A stretch of 64,000 bases of DNA from Paludibacteraceae bacterium (GCA_024399955.1 JAKSNH010000012.1:1-64000), one strand, 5' to 3'; positions 47,882 to 56,150 are shown, counted from the stretch's first letter. Notes: a model not told the origin generated them from the letters alone. Numbers and translations: made by a program.

Positions 47882-48837
47882 TGAAAGCGATAGGCGGATA
47901 TTTTGAATTTGAACTGCATAAGGGACCCCATTACCATAAGCAGGCATTACGATTAAACACCGGTCGTAATTGTTTGGAGTATATTTTGCGTTGTAGAGGT
48001 TACGAACACATCTATATTCCCTATTATGGATGTGAAGTTATGTTAGAACCAATCAATAAGTTAGGTGTCCGTTATACATTCTATCGTATCAACGAACATT
48101 TAGAACCTATTGACTTGCCTGAATTAGGTGACAAGGAGGCATTCTTCTATACCAACTATTATGCTCTAAAGAATGACTTTATAAAGGCATTGGCTTTGCG
48201 ATATGGCAATCAACTGATTGTTGATAATGCACAGGCATTCTTTGCTCAACCATTGGAAGGTATAGATACGTTCTATACTGCTCGTAAGTTCTTCGGGGTA
48301 GCCGATGGCGCATACTTATATTTGTGTGGGAAAGATAATGCAGACGAATTGCCACAAGATGAATCGTGGAATCGTATGAACCATTTGCTGATGCGTCACG
48401 ATGGAGGTGCACAGTTTGGTTTTGAGGCGTTTCATACAAATAATGGCAGTTTACATAACCAACCTATTAAACGGATGTCACGGGTGACGGAGGCTATTAT
48501 GCAGTCCATAGACTATGCTGAGGTGATGCAACAAAGAAGAAATAACTTCAAGTTCTTACATCAACAATTAGGAGAGCAAAACGGTCTAAAGCATGTGATT
48601 AATGGACCTGTATTAGGATTAGACTATCCATTTTACATAGAGGATCATACGTTGCGTCAACGATTAATAGATAACCAAATTTTCATTGCTAAATTATGGC
48701 CTAATATAGCCGACTGGTGTGAGGAAGGAAGTTTGGAATGGAACCTAATGAACTACACCTTCCATTTACCGATAGATCAGCGGTATGGAATAGACGATAT
48801 GCAACGAATAGTAGATGTAATAAAGAATAGACAATGA
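47881..48837 (+). CDS. DegT-like PLP-fold protein
   Basis: The 318-residue product has a reduced DegT-like fold: LRLNTGRNCLEYILRCRG, IYIPYYGCEVMLEPI, LIVDNAQAFFAQPL with the Asp that contacts PLP, and DTFYTARKFFGVADGAYLYL with a likely Schiff-base Lys. It is about 50 residues shorter than the aminotransferase at 41129, so it may be a specialised aminotransferase or a non-catalytic relative. The start overlaps the ATP-grasp stop and the end overlaps the next glycosyltransferase start, so it is part of one operon. Confidence 0.75.
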   Translation: MKAIGGYFEFELHKGPHYHKQALRLNTGRNCLEYILRCRGYEHIYIPYYGCEVMLEPINKLGVRYTFYRINEHLEPIDLPELGDKEAFFYTNYYALKNDFIKALALRYGNQLIVDNAQAFFAQPLEGIDTFYTARKFFGVADGAYLYLCGKDNADELPQDESWNRMNHLLMRHDGGAQFGFEAFHTNNGSLHNQPIKRMSRVTEAIMQSIDYAEVMQQRRNNFKFLHQQLGEQNGLKHVINGPVLGLDYPFYIEDHTLRQRLIDNQIFIAKLWPNIADWCEEGSLEWNLMNYTFHLPIDQRYGIDDMQRIVDVIKNRQ

Positions 48838-49751
48838 AACGTCAGGAACAACAAATTTTAGTATCGGTTAGTACAATTGTGTATAATCATGAACGCTTTT
48901 TGCGTCAATGTATTGAGGGCGTTTTAAATCAGCAGACTAACTTTGCGTTTGAGTATCTCATCCATGATGATTGCTCTACGGATGGTTCTGCCGATATAAT
49001 TCGTGAGTATGCAGCTAAATATCCGGATGTTATCAAGCCTGTTTTTGAAACGGAGAATCAATATTCTAAAGGTGGTCCTTGGGGCTCTGCTGTATGGAAT
49101 TATCCTCGTGCCAAAGGTAAATATATTGCCCTTTGTGAGGGAGATGATTATTGGACGGACCCACTGAAGTTGCAAAAGCAAGTGGATTTTATGGAGTCCC
49201 ATCCGGACTATAGTGTATGCTTCTGCGATTATCGCAATTATAATATTTATACCAATCAATATTTGGAGCCCGAATACACCCGTTTGATGCGAGAACGTGG
49301 CGAAGCAGATGGTATGGATTTAGATATAGATACTATGTTTCGTCGTTGGGTTACGATGCCGTTGACGATTCTTTTCCGCGCTGATGCATTGGATTTTAAT
49401 TTGGTGCATCAATACAAATACTATCGAGACACACACGAAACCTATCACTTAATGCTGAATGGCAAATGCCGTCTTATGAATTTCGTGGGTGCTATGCATA
49501 ATATGCACAATGGTGGAATTGCTACAAATTTAAAAATAACTGAGAGCATACAAATTCATATTAATGTATCAGAAGAATTGTATTTGCATAATTTAGATAA
49601 AGATACTAAAAATAATTTGATATCTGCGTATGCTTGGAAATTACGTTATACGCGTCCGTTGAGTTTAGCTCGTGTTATTTGCGCAACTAAAATATTTAAC
49701 CTAAATCATAATATTTGGTTATACATTAAGAAATATAGTAAGAAGAAATGA
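48834..49751 (+). CDS. Family 2 glycosyltransferase
   Basis: The 305-residue product has an N-terminal GT-A domain: VSVSTIVYNHERFLRQCIEG, YLIHDDCSTDGSADIIREYA, and YIALCEGDDYWTDPLKLQKQ with the metal-binding Asp pair. It is paralogous to the gene at 59942; the two agree closely in the first 120 residues and differ after. No C-terminal membrane helix is seen. It overlaps both neighbours by four bases. The sugar donor cannot be read. Confidence 0.92.
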   Translation: MKRQEQQILVSVSTIVYNHERFLRQCIEGVLNQQTNFAFEYLIHDDCSTDGSADIIREYAAKYPDVIKPVFETENQYSKGGPWGSAVWNYPRAKGKYIALCEGDDYWTDPLKLQKQVDFMESHPDYSVCFCDYRNYNIYTNQYLEPEYTRLMRERGEADGMDLDIDTMFRRWVTMPLTILFRADALDFNLVHQYKYYRDTHETYHLMLNGKCRLMNFVGAMHNMHNGGIATNLKITESIQIHINVSEELYLHNLDKDTKNNLISAYAWKLRYTRPLSLARVICATKIFNLNHNIWLYIKKYSKKK

Positions 49752-51436
49752 ATAATAAACCTCAAATCACCGTTACATCCCCACTTCTTCCCAACTTAGA
49801 GGAGTACAATACCTTGCTTCAGGACATTTGGTCGCGTAAGTGGATTACCAACAATGGGCATTATCACCAAGAGTTGGAGGCAGCCCTAGCTAAGTACCTT
49901 GGGGTGGAGTATATCTCCCTCTTTACCAATGGTACACTGCCGCTGATTACGGCTTTGCAGGCGCTCGGTATCACTGAAGGCGAAGTCATCACTACGCCGT
50001 ACAGTTTTGTGGCTACCAGCCATTCTATTTGGTGGAATAAACTCAAGCCGGTCTTTGTGGACATAGATGAGAATACTTGCGGTATGGACCCGGCTAAGAT
50101 TGAGGCTGCTATCACTCCCAATACGGTAGCTATCATGCCGGTGCATTGCTATGGATGCCCCTGCGATGTGGAGGCTATTGACGCCATTGCCAAACGCCAC
50201 AACCTCAAAGTTATCTACGATGCCGCACATGCGTTTGGTGTAAAAGTAAAAGCCCCCAAGCCCCCTAAAGGGGGTGTGTTGGGTTCTGCCGATCCAATAC
50301 TATATGAGCGGCTTGAGGAGTTCGCGAAAGAGAATCGCAATCATCCTACCCAAGCAGAAGAAATTCTATGGTCTATCCTCTCGCGTACTCGTGAAGATCG
50401 AGCTCCCCAACCCCCTAAAGGGGGAGTATGTCTTGGGGGCTATAAATTCCGCCGTCAACATGTCATAGGTCAGTATATCGCTGATTTTGTGTGCTTGGAA
50501 AAAATGCTCATTATTGAGTTGGATGGTAAGTATCATTCCTTGCCCGACCAAATGGTAGATGATGTTGCTCGTACCAATTATCTCAATCGTCTTGGTTATC
50601 AGGTTCTTCGTTTTACTAATGAGGAAATTCTTTGTGATACGGATAATGCTTTAGCTAAAATCTTAGACGCTCTTCAACACCCCCTTCAGGGGGCTTGGGG
50701 GCATCTTCAACACCCCCTTCAGGGGGATGGGGGGCTGGTGTCCATTTTGGAGTGGGGCGATTTGAGTACGTTAAGTTTTCATGCCACGAAGGTATATAAT
50801 ACCATTGAAGGTGGAGCTATGGTGATGCATAGCGCGGAGATGAAGTACGATATAGATAACCTCAAGAACTTCGGTTTCCGCGGTGAAACAACTGTCGTTG
50901 CTCCAGGTATTAATAGTAAGATGGATGAGATGCGTGCAGCCTACGGTCTGCTTAACTTGCGTCAGGTGGATGCTGCTATCGCTGCTCGCAAAGCGGTTGC
51001 AACGAAGTATGTCGAGGCTCTCAAGGAAGTCAAGGGCATCAAACTCTTCCCTTACGAAATAGAGCAAACTAGAAATCTCCCCCTTCAGGGGGAGTCGGAG
51101 GGGGCTTTTAGTTGGAACTTCGCCTATTTCCCCATCTTAGTGGATGACTCTTTCCCAACACCCCCTTCAGGGGGACGGGGGGCTGGGGCTTTGTCTGCTC
51201 GCGACGCGCTCTACGAACACATGAAGTCCCAAGGTGTCCTTGGCCGCCGTTATTTCTATCCGTTAATTACGGACTTTGAACCGTATAAACATTTAGTGCC
51301 CTCCACCCTGCAGGGGGGAGTCGGAAGGGGGCTTCCTGTGGCTACGAAGTTAGCCTCGCAAGTCATCTGCCTCCCCATGCATCATGCACTTACGGATGCA
51401 GATGTTCATCGCGTTCTTGATTGTATATTGAAATGA
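49748..51436 (+). CDS. DegT-type aminotransferase interrupted in frame by a DUF559 cassette and palindromic repeats
   Basis: Flanking parts are a normal DegT aminotransferase: YISLFTNGTLPLITALQALG, VIYDAAHAFGVKVK, then after the insert VSILEWGDLSTLSFHATKVY with the Schiff-base Lys. Bases 50252-50737 (162 codons) insert a DUF559 domain, and three further short inserts (51079-51092, 51161-51174, 51304-51317 cores) add NLPLQGESEGA-, TPPSGGRGAG- and STLQGGVGRG-type loops. The frame is open throughout, so the gene may still be translated; the product is 562 residues against about 370 in the paralogue at 41129. Whether it remains active is uncertain. Start overlaps the previous gene, end overlaps the next. 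Confidence 0.9.
   Translation: MNNKPQITVTSPLLPNLEEYNTLLQDIWSRKWITNNGHYHQELEAALAKYLGVEYISLFTNGTLPLITALQALGITEGEVITTPYSFVATSHSIWWNKLKPVFVDIDENTCGMDPAKIEAAITPNTVAIMPVHCYGCPCDVEAIDAIAKRHNLKVIYDAAHAFGVKVKAPKPPKGGVLGSADPILYERLEEFAKENRNHPTQAEEILWSILSRTREDRAPQPPKGGVCLGGYKFRRQHVIGQYIADFVCLEKMLIIELDGKYHSLPDQMVDDVARTNYLNRLGYQVLRFTNEEILCDTDNALAKILDALQHPLQGAWGHLQHPLQGDGGLVSILEWGDLSTLSFHATKVYNTIEGGAMVMHSAEMKYDIDNLKNFGFRGETTVVAPGINSKMDEMRAAYGLLNLRQVDAAIAARKAVATKYVEALKEVKGIKLFPYEIEQTRNLPLQGESEGAFSWNFAYFPILVDDSFPTPPSGGRGAGALSARDALYEHMKSQGVLGRRYFYPLITDFEPYKHLVPSTLQGGVGRGLPVATKLASQVICLPMHHALTDADVHRVLDCILK
50252..50277 (+). repeat. Left inverted-repeat flank of the DUF559 cassette
   Basis: The 14-bp core CCCCCTAAAGGGGG is at 50261-50274, preceded by GCCCCCAAG. 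Read in reverse complement it equals 50677-50702 except for one base. Confidence 0.92.
50404..50440 (+). repeat. Palindromic repeat nested in DUF559
   Basis: The core CCCCCTAAAGGGGG is at 50411-50424, with CCCCAA before it and TTGGGG after it as outer complementary parts. It encodes PQPPKGGVCLG in a loop of the domain. Confidence 0.88.
50677..50702 (+). repeat. Right inverted-repeat flank of the DUF559 cassette
   Basis: The core CCCCCTTCAGGGGG is at 50680-50693, followed by CTTGGGGGC. Confidence 0.92.
50713..50726 (+). repeat. Tandem second copy of the right palindrome
   Basis: CCCCCTTCAGGGGG recurs 33 bases after the previous core, preceded by the same CTTCAACA and followed by a variant GGGGGGCTGG. 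Confidence 0.9.
51079..51092 (+). repeat. Solo palindrome in the aminotransferase, first
   Basis: CCCCCTTCAGGGGG sits in frame with no DUF559 and encodes LPLQGE, followed by GGAGGGGGCT-type sequence. Confidence 0.9.
51161..51174 (+). repeat. Solo palindrome in the aminotransferase, second
   Basis: CCCCCTTCAGGGGG in frame, encoding PPSGG, followed by ACGGGGGGCTGGGG. Confidence 0.9.
51304..51317 (+). repeat. Solo palindrome in the aminotransferase, third, degenerate
   Basis: CACCCTGCAGGGGGG-like text with a changed centre; the following GAGTCGGAAGGGGGCT matches the tail of the first solo copy. Confidence 0.7.
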
Positions 51437-52641
51437 ATACGAAGAAAAAAATAATGTCATCAATCATTTCACATAGGGTAACTAATTTAGAACCATCGCA
51501 GAGTTTAGTAATGGCTCAGCGGTTTCAAGAGATGCGCCAAAAAGGTGTTGATGTGGTAAGTTTTACATTGGGAGAACCAGATTTTGCTACGCCTAATCAT
51601 ATCAAAGATGCAATATGTAAGGCGGTGCATTCGGACTATTCTCACTATGGACCAGTTGCCGGATTGCAGAGTGTGCGAGAAACAATCAGTCGCTATTTGT
51701 TGAAGGAGAAACACATCGCTTATGCTCCTAATGAGTTGATTTTATCTGTTGGAGCCAAACAATCTATATGTAATTCGATACTTGCCTTGGTTAATTCCGG
51801 AGATGAAGTGATTATACCAACGCCGTGTTGGGTGAGTTATAGTGAAATGGTTAAATTAGCTGAAGGAACGCCGGTTTTTGTTAAGACTTGTGCAGAAACT
51901 GGATATAAGTTACAAGCAGGTGAATTGGAAGATGCGATTACCGATCGTACCAAATTGCTGATACTTTGTTCTCCGAATAATCCTACCGGAAGTATTTATT
52001 CTGCATCAGAATTAGGAGAACTAGTTCGTGTTTTGGAACGACATCCGAATATGTTTGTGATAAGTGATGAAGTCTATGCAGAAATTAATTATATAGGAGG
52101 CGCACCTTCGTTAACTGAATTTGCTTCTATTCAAGGTCGACTGATATATATAGATAGTGCAAGTAAAACGTATGCGATGCCAGGATACCGAATAGGGTGG
52201 ATGGCAAGTAAGAATAAAGAATTGATAGATGCTTGTTTGACTTTGCAAGGGCAATATAACACTTGTGCATGTTTAGTGTCTCAGAAGGCAGCAGAAACGG
52301 CTTGTGGGGGTAAACAGGATTGTGTGGAATTGATGCGAAAAGGATTTACTAAACGTCGGGAGTTGATGTGTGAATTAGCAAGTGATATACCGAATATTCG
52401 TTTTGCTAAACCGGATGGTGCGTTCTATCTTTTTCCCGATGTATCCGCTTACTATGGTGATGCTATTCACAATAGTGATGATATGGCAAATTATTTGTTA
52501 GAAACGGCACATGTAGCGGTAATGGCCGGTAGTGCGTATGGTGAGGATAACTGTATTCGAATATCCTTCTCCATGCCAGAAGATATAATCAAAAAAGGAA
52601 TGCAACGTATCAAAGATGCATTGATGCGACTGAAAAAATAA
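51433..52641 (+). CDS. Class I/II (aspartate-type) aminotransferase
   Basis: The start at 51433 overlaps the preceding stop (ATGA). The 402-residue PLP enzyme has the aspartate aminotransferase order: VVSFTLGEPDFATPNHIKDA, LILSVGAKQSICNSILAL, CSPNNPTGSIYSASELGEL, VISDEVYAEINY and IDSASKTYAMPGYRIGWMAS with the Schiff-base Lys, then a C-terminal Arg in NCIRISFSM for the substrate carboxylate. Substrate is probably aspartate or a related dicarboxylic or aromatic amino acid. Its place between ATP-grasp genes suggests supply of a building block for the locus rather than general metabolism. Confidence 0.92.
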   Translation: MNTKKKIMSSIISHRVTNLEPSQSLVMAQRFQEMRQKGVDVVSFTLGEPDFATPNHIKDAICKAVHSDYSHYGPVAGLQSVRETISRYLLKEKHIAYAPNELILSVGAKQSICNSILALVNSGDEVIIPTPCWVSYSEMVKLAEGTPVFVKTCAETGYKLQAGELEDAITDRTKLLILCSPNNPTGSIYSASELGELVRVLERHPNMFVISDEVYAEINYIGGAPSLTEFASIQGRLIYIDSASKTYAMPGYRIGWMASKNKELIDACLTLQGQYNTCACLVSQKAAETACGGKQDCVELMRKGFTKRRELMCELASDIPNIRFAKPDGAFYLFPDVSAYYGDAIHNSDDMANYLLETAHVAVMAGSAYGEDNCIRISFSMPEDIIKKGMQRIKDALMRLKK

Positions 52642-52654
52642 AATTGAGATAATA

Positions 52655-53866
52655 ATGACTAACATGAAAAATATATTAGTCGTGCCAGGTGGACAATGGC
52701 AAGTGCCTATTGTCAAGAAGATACAGTCAATGGGTTACAATGTAATTGCGGTTAATCCTTATAAAGATTCTCCGACATTTGCATTTTCAGATACGTGTAT
52801 TCAGTCAGATATTTTTAAACAAGATAATTACTTGGAGCAGGTCCGTGCTATGCAACCAGTGGCCGTTTTGTCTGATGAGTGCGATATTGCTACAGAATTA
52901 GTGGCTGATTTAGCGAACAAATTAGGAGTGCGTTCACAAACAGTGCCCATGGCGCAACTCTATACCAATAAGGTGAAGATGCGCGAATTTTTACAAAAGC
53001 ACAATCTCCCTTGTCCTGCATTTCAAATCTGCCACTCTTTGGATGAGGCAATGGATTTCTATCGTCGTTTGAATAGGCAAATGATTATCAAACCAATTGA
53101 TAGTAATAGCAGTCATGGGGTGTTTACCATCAATAATGAGAACGAATTGTTGCAACATTTTGATGAGGCACTTTCATTCTCTCGTATGGATAAAGCTGTG
53201 ATATGTGAACAGTATATTCATGGTACTGAATTTACGGTAGATGGTATCAAGACGGAGCATGGTCATACATGTTTAGCCATCTCAGAGAAAAAGCACTATG
53301 AGTATAATGAAAATGTGGCTTACGAACTATTCTTTTCACATGACAATCCCAATTACGACTATAATCGTCTTCGTGAAATTAATGATAGTTATGTGAATCT
53401 GAGCGGATTACCTTTTGGCTTGACACACGCGGAATATAAATACGAGGATGGTGAGTTTTATTTAATAGAGATAGGTGCCCGCGGTGGAGGAAATTTAATT
53501 TCGGCAGAGATTGTGCCATGTATGTCAGGTTACGATAACTATGAGACTCTTATTAAGATGGCGTTAGGTGAACCTGTTGAAAAAGTACCCGCAGTAGATG
53601 AAAAACTAAAGAATCGTTGTGCAGTATTGGAGTTCTTTGATGCTCCGGGTAATGGTGGAAGAGTTACTCGTATTGAAGGTGAAGATTTCTTAAAGAACAA
53701 TCCTAACATATTGTCCTATCAATTTAATTTCAAAGAAGGAGATGCTATTTTGCCTGCGGTTTGTGATACGGCTCGAATAGGTTTTTATATCGCGTATGCA
53801 GAGAGCAGGCAGGAAATGCTTGATTTAATGCAAGAGATTAAAGAAAAAGTGCAATTTATTTATTAA
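52655..53866 (+). CDS. ATP-grasp ligase-like protein 2
   Basis: The 403-residue product has an N-terminal VVPGGQWQVPIVKKIQSMGY domain and an ATP-grasp fold with QMIIKPIDSNSSHGVFTI, AVICEQYIHGTEFTVDGIK and FYLIEIGARGGGNLISAEI as phosphate loop and metal ligands. It is a paralogue of the gene at 46667 (both have the GG-x-N metal motif). The start could be the ATG at 52664. The RraA-like gene follows four bases later. Confidence 0.88.
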   Translation: MTNMKNILVVPGGQWQVPIVKKIQSMGYNVIAVNPYKDSPTFAFSDTCIQSDIFKQDNYLEQVRAMQPVAVLSDECDIATELVADLANKLGVRSQTVPMAQLYTNKVKMREFLQKHNLPCPAFQICHSLDEAMDFYRRLNRQMIIKPIDSNSSHGVFTINNENELLQHFDEALSFSRMDKAVICEQYIHGTEFTVDGIKTEHGHTCLAISEKKHYEYNENVAYELFFSHDNPNYDYNRLREINDSYVNLSGLPFGLTHAEYKYEDGEFYLIEIGARGGGNLISAEIVPCMSGYDNYETLIKMALGEPVEKVPAVDEKLKNRCAVLEFFDAPGNGGRVTRIEGEDFLKNNPNILSYQFNFKEGDAILPAVCDTARIGFYIAYAESRQEMLDLMQEIKEKVQFIY

Positions 53867-53870
53867 AATC

Positions 53871-54521
53871 ATGGAAGATATAAAATCTAAAATCATTGAT
53901 TACATCCGCCGCAACCGTGTATGTACGACGGAGGTGGCAGACTGCCTTGGTAAAAAAGGCGTGTTGGAAGATGTTATGCCCATCAATCGTGGACATTTCA
54001 AGGTAGGCAATATCAAGTGGGTATATGCTAATGCAGAGAGTAACTGGGATGTGCATGAGCAGATTATCTCCACTCAAGAGAATGATGTAGTCTTTATTGA
54101 GGCATTTGATTGTGGTAAACGTGCTATCATTGGCGAGTTAGTAAGTAAATATATTTTGCTATATCGTCAAGCAAGTGCCATTATTTGCAACACCAAGTTC
54201 CGTGATGCGGGTGCCTTACTTCGTGAAAACTATCCTATTTGGTGTACTGGTTTCACTCCGGTAGGCTGTTTTAATGTAAAACCTAAGCAAGATTTGGATG
54301 CCCAAGTTAAGGCAGAGCACATGGCTATGTATGATGGTGCGATTGCTGTATGTGACGATTGTGGTGTGGTTATTATTCCTAAGGAACAGCATACGGAGGA
54401 GTTTTACCAAAAACTCGTAGCCATTGAGGAACAAGAAGATATTTGGTTCAATCGCTTGGACCATTATAAGGAAAATACATTTGAAATTGTTTGTTTGAAA
54501 AATTATTTGAAGGAGAAATAA
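53871..54521 (+). CDS. RraA-like / HMG aldolase-like protein
   Basis: The 216-residue product has the RraA fold pattern: TTEVADCLGKKGVL near the start, VVFIEAFDCGKRAIIGELVS, AIICNTKFRDAGALL with the conserved RD, and YPIWCTGFTPVGCF. Family members are either RNase E inhibitors or class II aldolases acting on 4-hydroxy-2-oxo acids. RNase E control is implausible within this operon, so a lyase or aldolase step on a sugar-acid or keto-acid intermediate is more likely. The assignment rests on pattern and I hold it moderately. Confidence 0.78.
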   Translation: MEDIKSKIIDYIRRNRVCTTEVADCLGKKGVLEDVMPINRGHFKVGNIKWVYANAESNWDVHEQIISTQENDVVFIEAFDCGKRAIIGELVSKYILLYRQASAIICNTKFRDAGALLRENYPIWCTGFTPVGCFNVKPKQDLDAQVKAEHMAMYDGAIAVCDDCGVVIIPKEQHTEEFYQKLVAIEEQEDIWFNRLDHYKENTFEIVCLKNYLKEK

Positions 54522-54523
54522 AT

Positions 54524-54787
54524 ATGTTTTATAAAGTATTGGAAAAATATCTTACAAAGAAGTATAAAAAGGATGGTATGGATACAAAGCGTTCAATTGC
54601 GTTGGCGCATACAATGGTTACAGATCTAAAAGATTGTGACATTCCTTTTGCTCAAAAATTATGGTGTCTAAAGAGAGGGTTTCGTTCAACACGGTATCAA
54701 CAATATGGTTTGACGGAGAAGAATTATATGGATTATCTCTCAGATAAACAGTATTATCAACTACATCCTCTCAATAGTTTTGGATAA
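54524..54787 (+). pseudogene. 5' part of a frameshifted sugar-transfer ATP-grasp gene
   Basis: An AAGGAG ribosome site at 54510-54515 precedes the ATG. The 87-residue product contains DTKRSIALAHTMVTDLKDCD and ends YYQLHPLNSFG. This is the N-terminal part of an ATP-grasp of the sugar-transfer associated type, where the text normally goes on through a WINDKLTxKYM-like segment. That segment is present, but in another frame, starting at 54781. A one-base indel in the AGTTTTGG run at 54776-54783 would join the two. It may be a true mutation, slippage or a sequencing error. Confidence 0.7.
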
Positions 54788-54801
54788 ATGACAAACTGAC
54801 A

Positions 54802-55680
54802 TTGAAATATATGTTGCCTGAATATGTTTATATAGATGGAACATCAGATACAAAGTTTCGATTGATGCCCAAGTATTACTTATATGTAGAGAACGATGGG
54901 CACTTTACATATTTGGAAGATGCACCTGTCGAATTGAAACATGATAAGTATTTTCTTCTAAATCTTATCAAGGTCATTAAGGAAGTTGCTATGAAACCCA
55001 ATAATGGTAGTAGTGGAATAGGATTCGTACATCTTCGATATGAAAATGATACAATATTTTGGAATGATGATGTTTTGACTGAGGTTGAATTAGTCGAAAA
55101 ACAAGATTTGCTTCGAGGATATATTGTAATTGAATATATTCACCAACATGAGCAACATCGTAAAGTTTGGCCGAGTTCAGAGAATACTCTTCGTATTGTT
55201 GCTGTACGCGAGATGAATGATAAGTATAATGGTGGTGATGTTCGTATTATTTCTTCCTATGTGCGTTTTGGTACAAAGGTTTCGAAAGGAGTGTGCAACA
55301 TGGCAGCAGGTGGTTTGAATTTGTCTTTTGATTGGGAAACAGGTAAGTATGGTAATTTTATGAATAGACATTTAAAATATTGTCCTGATGGCAATATAAG
55401 ATTATTTGAACATCCGGATACCCATGTCTCAATCATCGGAGAGTATATCCCCCATTTAGATAAAATAAAAGCTGCTGTATATGAAGTTTGTAATCACTTA
55501 TCTTCTCTAGAATATTATGGATTAGATATAATTGTTGAGCAGGATAGTGTTCGGGTGTTAGAGGTGAACTCTTTACCAGGATTAGATAGCATCCAAATTT
55601 TAAATGGCCCAATATTTAGAAATCCATTAGCAGCACCATTCTTTGAGAGAAAATTGAAATTAAAAGGCATATTAAAGTAG
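54802..55680 (+). CDS. 3' part of the frameshifted sugar-transfer ATP-grasp gene
   Basis: The frame is open from 54781, where WINDKLTLKYML continues the 5' part; the ATG at 54802 is only the first in-frame start. The product has the ATP-grasp text AMKPNNGSSGIGFVHLRYEN, RGYIVIEYIHQHEQ, TLRIVAVREMNDKY and SLEYYGLDIIVEQDSVRVLE followed by VNSLPGLDS. Sugar-transfer ATP-grasp proteins are found in polysaccharide loci beside glycosyltransferases. If translated alone it would lack the N-terminal domain. A+T content is visibly higher than in the genes to the left. Confidence 0.8.
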   Translation: MKYMLPEYVYIDGTSDTKFRLMPKYYLYVENDGHFTYLEDAPVELKHDKYFLLNLIKVIKEVAMKPNNGSSGIGFVHLRYENDTIFWNDDVLTEVELVEKQDLLRGYIVIEYIHQHEQHRKVWPSSENTLRIVAVREMNDKYNGGDVRIISSYVRFGTKVSKGVCNMAAGGLNLSFDWETGKYGNFMNRHLKYCPDGNIRLFEHPDTHVSIIGEYIPHLDKIKAAVYEVCNHLSSLEYYGLDIIVEQDSVRVLEVNSLPGLDSIQILNGPIFRNPLAAPFFERKLKLKGILK

Positions 55681-55697
55681 CACGTTAATTCGGAGTG

Positions 55698-56150
55698 ATG
55701 ATGAAGTCTATATGTGTAAAAAGTGATACGATGTCTGCAGAAGATATTTATAAGCATTTTACTTATTGCAAAACACCTATTGTTGGAGTTGATTTGATGG
55801 AACATTCTCAAAAACTCCGTCAACATGCAACTACTGTTGAGGCATGGAGTGGGGAACAACTATTGGGAATGTGCGCGTGTTATATGAACGATAATGTGAA
55901 TAAGATTGCTTACATTTCACATATTGAAGTTCATCCTGAATGCAAAGGAAAGGGTATTGGTAAGTCTATTTTGACTGCGACTGAACAATGTGCCAAGAAT
56001 AAAGGGATGGAAAGTATTCGCTTGGAAGTCGCTATGCAGAACACAACCGCATACAACTTTTATCTTCATTGTGGATATGAAGTTATGCAAGAACATGGGA
56101 CGAAGTTTTTAATGCAACGAATGTTAATAACAAATAAATGGCGATTGTAG
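55698..56150 (+). CDS. GNAT family N-acetyltransferase
   Basis: The ATG at 55698 follows CGGAG and is preferred to GTG at 55695; a third ATG at 55701 is possible. The 151-residue product has GNAT motif A in ISHIEVHPECKGKGIGKSIL, preceded by LLGMCACYMNDN, and the C-terminal NTTAYNFYLHCGYEVM helix. It may acetylate an amino sugar or amino acid made by the genes before it. It is the last gene of this run of the polysaccharide locus. Confidence 0.88.
   Translation: MMKSICVKSDTMSAEDIYKHFTYCKTPIVGVDLMEHSQKLRQHATTVEAWSGEQLLGMCACYMNDNVNKIAYISHIEVHPECKGKGIGKSILTATEQCAKNKGMESIRLEVAMQNTTAYNFYLHCGYEVMQEHGTKFLMQRMLITNKWRL

Larger units (their letters stand above)
50252..50737 (+). mobile_element. In-frame DUF559 cassette with inverted-repeat flanks
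   Basis: A 486-base segment lies between the AHAFGVKVK and VSILEWGDLS blocks. It encodes a DUF559-type (Vsr/PDDEXK-like) domain: ERLEEFAKENRNHPTQAEEI, GGYKFRRQHVIGQYIADFVC, MLIIELDGKYH and LNRLGYQVLRFTNEEIL. The left flank 50252-50277 and right flank 50677-50702 are inverted copies with one mismatch in 26, built on a 14-bp palindrome. A second palindrome (50411-50424) interrupts DUF559 itself just before GGYKFRRQH. A tandem copy lies at 50713-50726. No separate start codon for DUF559 is seen, so it is expressed only as part of the aminotransferase. Confidence 0.85.

Noticed and set aside
50252..50737. Intein in the aminotransferase
   Set aside because: No splicing-type N-terminal Cys/Ser block or C-terminal His-Asn pair is present at the borders; the ends are nucleic-acid palindromes.
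50252..50737. Standard insertion sequence
   Set aside because: No DDE, HUH or serine/tyrosine recombinase is encoded and the frame of the host gene is kept.
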